In this document: piece after piece, positions 8,187 to 15,600 of the stretch
Layout of the letters: every line of letters begins with the position of its first letter
Numbering within the stretch: the stretch's first letter is position 1
DNA from: CAYRGS01 sp964423875
GTDB lineage: Bacteria; UBA8248; JACPRG01; G963555815
Direction of reading: 5' to 3'
Assembly: GCA_964423875.1 (NCBI GenBank)
Contig: CAYRGS010000042.1
Location: forward strand, 1-28,649
Length of the DNA stretch: 28,649 bases
The notes under the pieces: generated by a model
Databases searched by the model: none
Seen by the model: only the letters and a program-made list of their open reading frames with translations
What the model was told of the DNA's origin: nothing
Made by a program: the position numbers and the translations under genes

Positions 8187-9179
8187 TTACGGATTATAGA
8201 AGACAACCTGACTGCCGTGCGATTCGAGCGAAACCGGTACAAACGGCAGGGGAGCAAGCCGCTCCCGGATGGTCTTGTGGCATTCCGGCCGGGCAAAGCA
8301 CAGCATGAATCCCCCGGACCCGGCGCCCAGAATCTTCCCCCCGAGCGCACCCGCCTCCACCATCGCTTCGTAAATCTCATCGATGTAGGGGGTGGTCACG
8401 TCATCGGACAACTCCCGCTTCACTTTCCAACTTTCGTGCAAGAGTTTCCCAAAATCCCCTATGTCGCCCGTTCCGGTGAGAATGCCGAGCCCCTCCTCCA
8501 CCATCTCGCGCAGAACGTTCAGTTGCGCGGATCGTTGAGAGAGGTTATCCACGATCCCCTGGGCCACATCGGAAGCGGTCCGATAGATGTCCGTATGGAA
8601 CAGCATCAGATGGCTCTGAAACTGAGCGCGGCGTTCCAGTTTCAAGATCACCGGCCGGATGGTCATGTCTCCGGTTTCGCTGAACGTGATGTGACAGAGC
8701 CCGCCATGGGCCGTCGTGGCTTGGTCCTGCGCGCCGACCACATCACGAATCATGTCTTGCTCTATGTGAATGGCATCCTGGGTGAGCTGCTTCTTGCTCG
8801 GCATGATTCCCTGAAGACCGTAAATCGCATGAAGCAGACCGACGGTGAAAGCGGAGCTTGTCCCGATGCCGCTACGGGCGGGCAGGTCTCCGTCGTGGTG
8901 GATCTCCAGGCCGTCGTCCATGTCGTTTACGTTCAGATAGCGCATGACCTCCCGGGCGGTCGGATGAAGGATCTCATCGACGCCGGAAACAAGTTCTATC
9001 TTGGAGTAAACGATCCGGTGACGATGTTTGAAAAACGGTCTCAGGCGGCGGCAACTGATGTAACAGTACTTATCAATCGACGTGGCGAGAACAGCGCCGC
9101 CGTGCTCCTGATACCAGTCGGGGTAATCTGTTCCCCCGCCGAAGAATGAGATGCGAAAGGGGGTGCGTGTGATGATCAT
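8187..9179 (-). CDS. hddA: D-glycero-alpha-D-manno-heptose 7-phosphate kinase
   Basis: A 330-residue GHMP-family kinase. The opening RTPFRISFFGGGTDYP and SIDKYCYI are typical of HddA. The ATP-binding motif GDLPARSGIGTSSA is at residues 97-110, and a C-terminal GGKILGAGSGGFML stretch is the third GHMP motif. It phosphorylates the anomeric hydroxyl of the 7-phosphate heptose, producing the 1,7-bisphosphate used in GDP-heptose synthesis. The ATG overlaps by one base the stop (TGATG) of a small upstream reading frame. It is probably co-transcribed with hddC. Confidence 0.9.
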   Translation of the reverse strand: MIITRTPFRISFFGGGTDYPDWYQEHGGAVLATSIDKYCYISCRRLRPFFKHRHRIVYSKIELVSGVDEILHPTAREVMRYLNVNDMDDGLEIHHDGDLPARSGIGTSSAFTVGLLHAIYGLQGIMPSKKQLTQDAIHIEQDMIRDVVGAQDQATTAHGGLCHITFSETGDMTIRPVILKLERRAQFQSHLMLFHTDIYRTASDVAQGIVDNLSQRSAQLNVLREMVEEGLGILTGTGDIGDFGKLLHESWKVKRELSDDVTTPYIDEIYEAMVEAGALGGKILGAGSGGFMLCFARPECHKTIRERLAPLPFVPVSLESHGSQVVFYNP

Positions 9180-9469
9180 CAGAAACTTTCGGCAGGTGAA
9201 TCGGTGAGGTTGTTCATCGAGGGGAGATCCAGAAGGCAGTCATTCCGCACCGCGCCATTTTCGCGGGACAACCTCTCTATCGTGAGCGCACCGGAGATGA
9301 GAAAGACGAGGGACCCAACGGTTAGCCTTTGCATCCAGGACGTTCCAGTCCTGAGTCGTTGAGCCCCGACGTCCTCTATGGACCAAACAGTTGTTGCGGA
9401 GTCATACCAAAGACCCAATCTTACCGCCGGAAATTCGCCGCAACAACGGTCTATCGTCAAATTCCACAT
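9179..9469 (-). CDS. Possible small protein with one hydrophobic segment, coupled to hddA
   Basis: A 96-codon frame I do not recognise. In its favour: a good ribosome site (GAGGAAG, 9475-9481) lies 5 bases before its ATG, and its TGA overlaps the hddA start as TGATG, an arrangement typical of translational coupling. A hydrophobic run (LTVGSLVFLISGALTI) lies near residues 49-64. Against it: no family resemblance and unremarkable composition. It may be a genuine small membrane protein, or only a leader region. Confidence 0.33.
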   Translation of the reverse strand: MWNLTIDRCCGEFPAVRLGLWYDSATTVWSIEDVGAQRLRTGTSWMQRLTVGSLVFLISGALTIERLSRENGAVRNDCLLDLPSMNNLTDSPAESF

Positions 9470-9491
9470 CCCTGCTTCCTCGATCCGGGAA

Positions 9492-9519
9492 TTTAAAGAT
9501 TAATACGATTCATTAACAA
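9492..9519 (-). promoter_or_regulatory. Candidate sigma-70 promoter for the hddA/hddC genes
   Basis: Read on the minus strand, TTGTTA (9514-9519) and TTTAAA (9492-9497) are 16 bases apart in a conspicuously AT-rich patch (about 9490-9560) inside otherwise GC-rich DNA. The patch lies just after the stop of the short-chain dehydrogenase and upstream of the small frame and hddA. The boxes are imperfect. Confidence 0.4.
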
Positions 9520-9546
9520 TACTCATTTAACTAATTGAAATAATAT

Positions 9547-10347
9547 TTAATACATAACAGACCCACCATCCACCAGCAGGGCCTGGCCGGTGATGTTTCG
9601 TGCTTCTTCAGAGACTAGGAATACGGCGGCCCGGCCGATGTCCTCTGGGGTCTGCTCCCGTTTGAGCGGCTGCCGGGCGACAAACTCATCGAAGACCTGC
9701 CGGGGAGAAAACCCGGCGAATTCGGAAAACTTCGCGGCGTAAAGCCTGCCCAACTCATCCCACATGGGCGTCCAGACCAGACCGGGACAGACGGCGTTGA
9801 CGTTGACAAAGGCGGGCGCCAGCTCCCTGGCCAGGGCCATCGTGAAGTTGATGACCGCCGCCTTGGTACTCCCGTAGTGGGGAAGCGTCTCCCGTCCGTC
9901 CCGTCCCGCCCGGGACGCAATGTTCAGGATCTTTCCCTGCCGCCGCTCTTTCATGTGCGGGGCCACTTCACGGCAGACCAGAAACGTCCCGCGGACGTTC
10001 ACCTCATACGCCCGGTCCCAATGCTCAATGGACAGGTCGGTCAGCGGCACGCCCAGGACCATCCCGCCCAGGACACCCGCGTTGTTGACCAGGATGTCGA
10101 TCCGCCCGTAACGCTCCAGCGTCTTGCCGACCCCATCCCGGATGGACGCCTCGTCGCGAACATCCATCTCCAGGGCAAGGGGATCTCCAGCCATTCCTTG
10201 CAATGATGCGACGACCTCCCGGGAGGCCACCCCGTCCACGTCGGCGACGGCGACCGAGGCGCCCTCCTCCGCGAGGCATCGGGATATCCCCAAACCGATC
10301 CCCCTGCCGCCCCCCGTCACCAGCGCCACCTTGTCGCCAAGCCTCAA
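9547..10347 (-). CDS. Short-chain dehydrogenase/reductase (FabG-like, classical SDR)
   Basis: A 266-residue classical SDR. The cofactor motif TGGGRGIG is at residues 11-18, NNAG at 88-91, catalytic Ser145, Tyr158 and Lys162 (YGSTK), and the family-typical ending TGQALLVDGG. Such enzymes oxidise or reduce secondary alcohols or ketones with NAD(P). The start is a TTG: GGAGG (10356-10360) lies 8 bases upstream, and the protein then begins MRLGDKVALVTG as in related proteins. The frame continues far upstream across lgt in another frame, which is not coding. It lies 56 bases after lgt on the same strand. Substrate unknown. Confidence 0.87.
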   Translation of the reverse strand: MRLGDKVALVTGGGRGIGLGISRCLAEEGASVAVADVDGVASREVVASLQGMAGDPLALEMDVRDEASIRDGVGKTLERYGRIDILVNNAGVLGGMVLGVPLTDLSIEHWDRAYEVNVRGTFLVCREVAPHMKERRQGKILNIASRAGRDGRETLPHYGSTKAAVINFTMALARELAPAFVNVNAVCPGLVWTPMWDELGRLYAAKFSEFAGFSPRQVFDEFVARQPLKREQTPEDIGRAAVFLVSEEARNITGQALLVDGGSVMY

Positions 10348-10403
10348 CCGCCCAGCCTCCGGGAAGCGGCCGCCCGAGCTGTCCTCAGACGCGCGCTCGT
10401 CAT

Positions 10404-11183
10404 TCAGGCGTGATCCCCCGGGGCGGACCACAGACGGCCGCGCATAATCCAGACCGCCCCGACGGCCATGAGCAAAACACTGATCACCTGCGCGGTCCGG
10501 AGATCTCCGAGCATCAGGCTGTCGGCCCGAAACGCGCTGACGATGAACCGGCCGGCCGAGTAGAGAATGACATAGAGGGCAAAAACCATCCCGTTCCTGT
10601 GCGGGCGCTTTCGGACACCCCAAAGGACGGCGAACCAGCACAGGTTCAGGAGGAGCTCGTAAAGCATGGTGGGGTGGAGGGGCTGTCCCGGGAACTGCCG
10701 GCCCGCGATGCTCGCCGCCGGGAATACGATCCCCCACGGGAGCGCCGTGGGCACGCCGTGGGCATCGCCGTTCATGAAGTTTCCGAACCGCCCGAAAGCC
10801 TGCCCCAGGATCAAGGCGGGCGCAACGGCGTCGCCCAGCCGCCAGATCGGAATCCCCCGCCCGCGCGCGTACCAGAGGGTGTACAGAACCCCCGCGATCA
10901 CCCCGCCGTGGATCGCCAGTCCGCCGTGCCAGATGGCGGGGATCTGCAAGGGGTATTGGCCGTAATAGGACCAGTTGAAGACCACGTAGTAAATCCGCCC
11001 GCCCACGATCCCCGCGATCAGACCGTACAAGCAGTAATTGGCGACTTCGTCCTTCGACAGCCCGAGGCCGATTCGATCGGATTCCTTGCGGATGAGCCAA
11101 ACACCGACCAACAGGGCGACCACGTACATCAGGCCGTAATATCGAACCACAATCGGACCGAGCTCAAACAGGGCCGGGTGCAA
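10404..11183 (-). CDS. lgt: Prolipoprotein diacylglyceryl transferase
   Basis: A 259-residue inner-membrane protein with about seven hydrophobic segments. It carries the Lgt signature GRFGNFMNGDAHG at residues 131-143 and the HGGLAIHGG motif near residues 86-94. It transfers diacylglycerol from phosphatidylglycerol to the lipobox cysteine of prolipoproteins, the first step in lipoprotein maturation. The start is TTG at 11183 with AGGAGG 4 bases upstream. It follows the HtrA protease gene by 33 bases on the same strand, so the two are likely in one operon. Confidence 0.95.
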   Translation of the reverse strand: MHPALFELGPIVVRYYGLMYVVALLVGVWLIRKESDRIGLGLSKDEVANYCLYGLIAGIVGGRIYYVVFNWSYYGQYPLQIPAIWHGGLAIHGGVIAGVLYTLWYARGRGIPIWRLGDAVAPALILGQAFGRFGNFMNGDAHGVPTALPWGIVFPAASIAGRQFPGQPLHPTMLYELLLNLCWFAVLWGVRKRPHRNGMVFALYVILYSAGRFIVSAFRADSLMLGDLRTAQVISVLLMAVGAVWIMRGRLWSAPGDHA

Positions 11184-11216
11184 AACGCCTCCTGGGGAAA
11201 CGGGGAGACCGGCCGA

Positions 11217-12635
11217 TCAGCGCCGGTCATGCGGATCGTGAAGAACCCGGAACAGGCTCCGCCCTGTCCGGTAAATGAGCGCAAGGACGTTCTCCGGGGC
11301 CTTCCGGAGGGCCTCCCGGAACGACGCCTCGTCCCGCACGGACCGGCCCTCGACTTCTTTGATGACATCACCCACCTGAAACCCGTCAAAGGACGCACCG
11401 CTGTCCGCACCCACCGCCATGACCTCACCCCCGCCCCGCACGCCGCGCATGCCGAGCACCTTAGCCACCCCCCGAGTCAGCGCACCCACCTTCAAGCCGT
11501 ACGAGGATTTTTCCGGCGGAAACTCGGGCTTGGGCACCGCCCGGGGGGTTTGGCGCGCCCCCAAGACGAGGGGGACCCGGATGCGTCTTCCGTTGCGTTG
11601 AATACTCACCTTCACAAGCGCGCCCGGCGGCGACGCGGCGGCGAATCGCTGGAGCTCCGGGACATCTCGGACCGGACGGCCGTTGAACCCCAACACGATA
11701 TCCCCCCGTTTGATCCCCGCCTTGGCCGCCGCACCGTCCTTCATGAGATCGGAGACGAGCGCCCCGACCGGCCGGCCGAGTCCGAACTTGGCGGCCAGGT
11801 CCGATGAGAGCGGCTGGATTATCAGCCCGAGCAATCCACGCTCGACGACCCCCTTCTGGATGAGGGATCGCGCAACCCACTTGGCCATATTGATGGGGAT
11901 GGCGAAGGCGATTCCGCCGTTCGACCGGGGGATGATGGCCGTATTGACGCCGATCACCTCGCCTTTCAAATTGACCAGGGGGCCGCCGCTGTTTCCCGGA
12001 TGGATGGAGGCGTCCGTCTGGATAAAGTTCTCGTAATGGGCGATGCCCATGCCGGTCCTGCCGATCCCGCTGACCACGCCCACCGTGACGGTCCGCCGCA
12101 AGCCGTAGGGATGGCCAATCGCGATCGCCCATTGCCCGGTGCGCAGCCGGTCCGAATCGCCGAGGGGGACGCTTGCTGGGCGATCGGCCGCGAGTATCCG
12201 AATCACCGCCAGGTCGGTCCTCTTGTCCGTTCCGACCAACTTGGCCGGGTGCTCACTCCGATCGGAAAGGACCACCGTAATCCGCTTGGCCCCTTCCAGT
12301 ACGTGATGGTTCGTGAGGATGTGTCCTTCCGCGTCAAAAATGAATCCGGAGCCGAAACTTCTACGCGGAATAATCCCCCGAGGCGGCGCCGGACCTTCTT
12401 TCTTCCGGTTCCCCGCCCCGCGCGCCTCTTGGGTCCCGACAGTTTGTATGAAGACGACCCCCGGCGTTACTGACTCGGCAATCCCGATGAAGGTCTCCTC
12501 AAGCGTCCTCGCCTGCCGGAACCCCGGGCCTTGGCCTCCTGCGGGGGAAATGCCCGCCGCCAGCGGGAACAGCGCAATCCAGACAAACACACAAACCCTC
12601 GTGAACGCCCCGTGTAAAGAGGGTCCGCAAACCAT
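11217..12635 (-). CDS. Periplasmic serine protease, HtrA/DegP family with two PDZ domains
   Basis: A 472-residue protein. I chose ATG 12635, which has GAGGAG about 5 bases upstream and opens a signal peptide (hydrophobic core VCVFVWIALFPLAAG). The trypsin-like domain has His111 (TNHHVLEG), Asp141 (RTDLAVI) and Ser216 (HPGNSGGPL), with the same spacing (30 and 75 residues) as E. coli DegP. Two PDZ domains follow, about residues 265-360 and 375-470, the second shorter and diverged. The enzyme degrades or refolds damaged envelope proteins. The gene directly follows an ECF sigma-factor gene, recalling the RpoE-DegP envelope-stress link, but here that sigma gene is frame-damaged. Confidence 0.93.
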   Translation of the reverse strand: MVCGPSLHGAFTRVCVFVWIALFPLAAGISPAGGQGPGFRQARTLEETFIGIAESVTPGVVFIQTVGTQEARGAGNRKKEGPAPPRGIIPRRSFGSGFIFDAEGHILTNHHVLEGAKRITVVLSDRSEHPAKLVGTDKRTDLAVIRILAADRPASVPLGDSDRLRTGQWAIAIGHPYGLRRTVTVGVVSGIGRTGMGIAHYENFIQTDASIHPGNSGGPLVNLKGEVIGVNTAIIPRSNGGIAFAIPINMAKWVARSLIQKGVVERGLLGLIIQPLSSDLAAKFGLGRPVGALVSDLMKDGAAAKAGIKRGDIVLGFNGRPVRDVPELQRFAAASPPGALVKVSIQRNGRRIRVPLVLGARQTPRAVPKPEFPPEKSSYGLKVGALTRGVAKVLGMRGVRGGGEVMAVGADSGASFDGFQVGDVIKEVEGRSVRDEASFREALRKAPENVLALIYRTGRSLFRVLHDPHDRR

Positions 12636-12741
12636 GTGTCTCCTCATTTCAGACTTCCTCAACGAACTGAGTTCCTCCGGCCGGTCCACGCCTTCGGTTT
12701 TTCAACCCGATGGGCGGCGCGTCGCCGCCGTCGGCCTCCCC

Positions 12742-13293
12742 TCAGGATTCCGTGACCTGGACATTCCGTTCTTCCACGTACTCCCGTAAAGCGTCTTGCA
12801 GGGCCCGTCTGGCGCGGAACAGGCGGGACATGACCGTCCCCAGCGGACAGTCCTCAATCCGCGCGATCTCCTTATACGTGAACCCCTCCACTTCGGACAG
12901 GATAAAGATGCGCCGGAAGCCTTTCCACCGCCTCCTTGATCTGCTCCCCCGTCACCTTGCTGAGCAGGCGGTCCTCCGGGCCTCCCCCGCCTCCATGGAG
13001 GCTTCCTCCACCCAGGATTCTCCGCCCGTCTCCGGGTCATTGCTCGAGACATTGGCCCGGCTGTGGGTCATCGAGCGCTCCCGATTGATGAACGCGTTCT
13101 TCAGGATCTTGAACAGCCAGGCCCGGCAGTTCGTTCCGCGCTCGTATTGATGGAAGGAGCGATAGGCACGTAGGAACACCTCCTGGGAAAGGTCCTGGCG
13201 TCGGCCGGATCCCGGCTCAACGCGCAGCGCGGCCCGGTAGATGGCGTGCAGGTGAACGAGGGCCGATTCCTCGAATTCTCTACGCTGTTGATT
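12742..13293 (-). pseudogene. ECF-type RNA polymerase sigma factor, frameshifted
   Basis: Joined across frames the translation is a typical RpoE-like sigma factor. Region 2 reads QEVFLRAYRSFHQYERGTNC then RAWLFKILKNAFINRERS, and region 4 reads ILSEVEGFTYKEIAR then CPLGTVMSRLFRARQAL, ending at TGA 12742-12744. Two breaks interrupt it. One base is missing in a G-run near 12985, sending the frame into a TGA at 12952-12954. Near 12920 the LP...FRR junction lacks about 11 bases, which restores the original frame. No standard start codon exists in the open frame after the TGA at 13294-13296, so the 5' end may be damaged too. It may be a decayed gene or an assembly error. Immediate neighbours lgt, htrA, RidA and moeA are intact. 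Confidence 0.75.
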
Positions 13294-13365
13294 TCACGAG
13301 GCCAAAGGATTTCCCCCCGGAAGGTTCCGGGATGTTTCAACACCGGGGCGCCGGCCGGCGCGCCT

Positions 13366-13839
13366 TCAGCCGGCCGCCTCGGCAATCACCTCGAGCTCGA
13401 CCGGAACGCCCAGCGGCAACGCGCTCACGCCCATGGCGAGTCGCGCATGCGCCCCCCTTCCGCCCAGGACTTCGGCAAAAAGGTCGGAGGCGCCGTCCAT
13501 CACCTGCGCCTGGCCGGTGAAATCCTCCGCGCCTGCAACGTAACCGCTGAGTCTCACGAGGCCGTCAAATCCCGACCAGCCTCCCAGGGCCTTTCGGATT
13601 TGAGCCAGCGCGTTGATCGCGCACAGACGGGCGGCCGCCTTTCCTTCATCGACGCTCAGGTCCACCCCGACCTTTCCCAGGAAGCGCGGCTTTCCATCCG
13701 CCAGGGGGATCTGCCCGGAGACGAAGAGCAGGCGCCCCGACCTCCTGACCGCCACGTAAGCGCCCACCGGCGCGGGAGGCTCCGGAAGCTCGATCCCGAG
13801 CTCTCTCAGGCGCGATTCCACATCGACAAGATCGGACAC
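13366..13839 (-). CDS. RidA/YjgF family protein
   Basis: A 157-residue member of the Rid family (YjgF/YER057c/UK114). It shows the N-terminal ELPEPPAPVGAYVAVRRSG, the LFVSGQIPLADG strand and the C-terminal HARLAMGVSALPLGVPVELE segment with the conserved Arg and Glu. RidA itself deaminates reactive enamine/imine intermediates. This longer subgroup with a VGAYV opening is often annotated only as RidA family, so the substrate is uncertain. It follows moeA by 62 bases on the same strand. Confidence 0.87.
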   Translation of the reverse strand: MSDLVDVESRLRELGIELPEPPAPVGAYVAVRRSGRLLFVSGQIPLADGKPRFLGKVGVDLSVDEGKAAARLCAINALAQIRKALGGWSGFDGLVRLSGYVAGAEDFTGQAQVMDGASDLFAEVLGGRGAHARLAMGVSALPLGVPVELEVIAEAAG

Positions 13840-13901
13840 AGGCCCTTCTCCGGTTCCCCCGCCCCATGAAAATAGAACAGGCGGGGATTCATTTCCACAA
13901 T

Positions 13902-15149
13902 TCAGCCGTCCGCCTCATCGTCCAGCGGCGAAAAAAGGGCCGCCGCGGCGCACCCGCCTTTCTCGACGCGGCCGACCCCGGCGGGGATCACCAGGAAGGC
14001 GTTCATTTTCGATGGGGCGAGAAGCTCGGACTTCCAGGGCATCGCCACCAAAGAGCCGTCCGAAGGGTTGTGCTTCACCCTGCCGCGGACGTAATTCGGC
14101 AGGCCCTCCCGCGGCTTGACGCGGACTTCAGCGCCGAGTCGGACCTGTCTCAATTCCCGAAAGGGTCGTCGGAATCCGGCCATTCGGCGCAGGGCGGGCC
14201 GAACAAAAAATTCAAAGCAGATGTGCGCCGCCGACGGATTTCCCGGCACGTTGAACACCAGACTGCGGCCCAGAAGGCCGAAGGCGGAATACGTGCCGGG
14301 CCACATCGCCACATTCTTGAAAACCATCGCCGCGCCGGCTTCCCGCATGCCCGCCTCGACCAGGTCTTTGTCCCCTTTGCCTGTCCCGCCGGTAATGATG
14401 ACCGCGTCGGCGTAAGCGCACCGGCGGAGCCGCTCCGCGATGGCCTCCAGGCTGTCGGTGGCGATCCCCATCCGGAGGGGAGATCCCCCCGCCCGCTCGA
14501 CCAGGGCGGCCATGTAGTAATTGATGGAACAGTAAAACTGTCCGTGCCCCAGGCCGCCCTCCACGGTTCGGTGATCCTCGGGCTCGACCACTTCATCGCC
14601 CGTCGAGAAAACTGCGACCGCCGGTTTGCGGCCCACCTCGAGATGGGTCCTGCCCATCGTCGTGACGGATTCAATGTGGCCGGGCCGAACCTCCTCTCCG
14701 CGATCCAGCAGTCTCGCGCCCGAGCGGATCTCGTCGCCGGGCTTGCGGACGTACTGGCCGGTGGAAACCGGGACCTGGAATTGAAGAAGGCCTTCCTCCA
14801 CCCGGGCCTCTTCCAGCGGGACGACGGCGTCCGACCCCGCGGGCATGACCGCGCCCGTCATAATGCGAACGGCTTCTTGCGGGCCGAGCGCCCCGCCGGC
14901 CTCGCCCCCGGCGGTGAGGGTCTCGGTGATCTTCAGCCGGATGGGACTCGCGGGCGCGGCCTCCGCGGTGTCGGCCGCCCGGAAGCCGAATCCGTCCATG
15001 GCGGACTTTTCCCACCGGGGATGGTTGAAGGCCGCAACGACGTCTTCGGCGCTCGCGCGCCCCAAGGCCGCGAGGACCTCGACCTTTTCCGATCCCAGAA
15101 AAGGGGCCTTTTCAATCGCCTGCCGTCCGGCGTCATCGACAGAAAGCAA
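13902..15149 (-). CDS. moeA: Molybdopterin molybdenumtransferase MoeA
   Basis: A 415-residue protein with the full MoeA layout: RWEKSAMDGFGFRA near residue 45, the GPQEAVRIMTGAVMPAGSDAVVPLE block, AVFSTGDEVVEPED, the MoCF-type ITGGTGKGDKDLVE motif, then VFNVPGNPSAA and a C-terminal beta domain. MoeA inserts molybdate into adenylylated molybdopterin to give the active cofactor. Start is TTG at 15149, preceded by a strong purine-rich ribosome site (GGGAGGGGGAAGAA). It agrees with the molybdoenzyme-type genes at the other end of the window. Confidence 0.95.
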   Translation of the reverse strand: MLSVDDAGRQAIEKAPFLGSEKVEVLAALGRASAEDVVAAFNHPRWEKSAMDGFGFRAADTAEAAPASPIRLKITETLTAGGEAGGALGPQEAVRIMTGAVMPAGSDAVVPLEEARVEEGLLQFQVPVSTGQYVRKPGDEIRSGARLLDRGEEVRPGHIESVTTMGRTHLEVGRKPAVAVFSTGDEVVEPEDHRTVEGGLGHGQFYCSINYYMAALVERAGGSPLRMGIATDSLEAIAERLRRCAYADAVIITGGTGKGDKDLVEAGMREAGAAMVFKNVAMWPGTYSAFGLLGRSLVFNVPGNPSAAHICFEFFVRPALRRMAGFRRPFRELRQVRLGAEVRVKPREGLPNYVRGRVKHNPSDGSLVAMPWKSELLAPSKMNAFLVIPAGVGRVEKGGCAAAALFSPLDDEADG

Positions 15150-15600
15150 ATTCTTCCCCCTCCCTCTCCCGAACGCACGATGTGCCTGTTGACGTTATCA
15201 CTAATGGGTCCCGCGGCTCAATGACGGCGGTGATGGAAATTGAAGGACCATCCTGATTTCGCGCCGATTCTCCCAACGTTTCCATGACCCTGACGCCGCC
15301 GCGGGCTCGCCCGCCGGTTTGATTTACGCAGTAAAATCTAATTTGCTTGGATTATCAGCGACAATGAGGGAGCTATTTTGAAAATGGAAACCGGCATGGA
15401 CCGTCCGGAGGCCGCCCCGTTTCAGTAGAAAATCAATAAAAGTCGGATGAAGGAAAAGGGTGAATACGTTTCTTAATAATTAGAAACATTTCAATTGACA
15501 GCACGCCCCGGTCTCACGGATATTTCGTGCTTCCTCATTCGAGATGCCTGGGACATGTGGTTTTCATCATTCGTATTCAAGTCTATTTTTTCCAGCTTAA
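15150..15600. other. Intergenic region between moeA and the histidine-kinase pseudogene
   Basis: A divergent 450-base spacer. The part next to moeA is GC-rich and holds its ribosome site. The middle (about 15320-15500) is AT-rich. One very short frame (TTG 15378 to TAG 15428, 16 codons plus stop) follows a GAGGGAG site but resembles nothing. A promoter candidate is listed separately. No RNA gene was recognised. Confidence 0.6.
15495..15524 (+). promoter_or_regulatory. Candidate sigma-70 promoter upstream of the histidine-kinase pseudogene
   Basis: A perfect TTGACA (15495-15500) is followed after 18 bases by GATATT (15519-15524), a four-of-six match to the -10 box. It lies about 80 bases before the first ATG of the kinase remnant and follows an AT-rich stretch. 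Confidence 0.45.

Noticed and set aside
7366..9149. Long plus-strand frames (262 and 347 codons) opposite hddC and hddA
   Set aside because: Both are antisense to genes with full family motifs.
10203..11807. A 534-codon plus-strand frame opposite lgt and htrA
   Set aside because: Shadow of two confidently identified genes, rich in Pro and Arg, no domain.
13866..15224. A 452-codon plus-strand frame opposite moeA
   Set aside because: moeA motifs are complete on the other strand; this frame has no family features.
15378..15428. A 16-codon frame with a GAGGGAG site before a TTG in the moeA-kinase gap
   Set aside because: Too short to judge and no link to a downstream start or attenuator-like structure.
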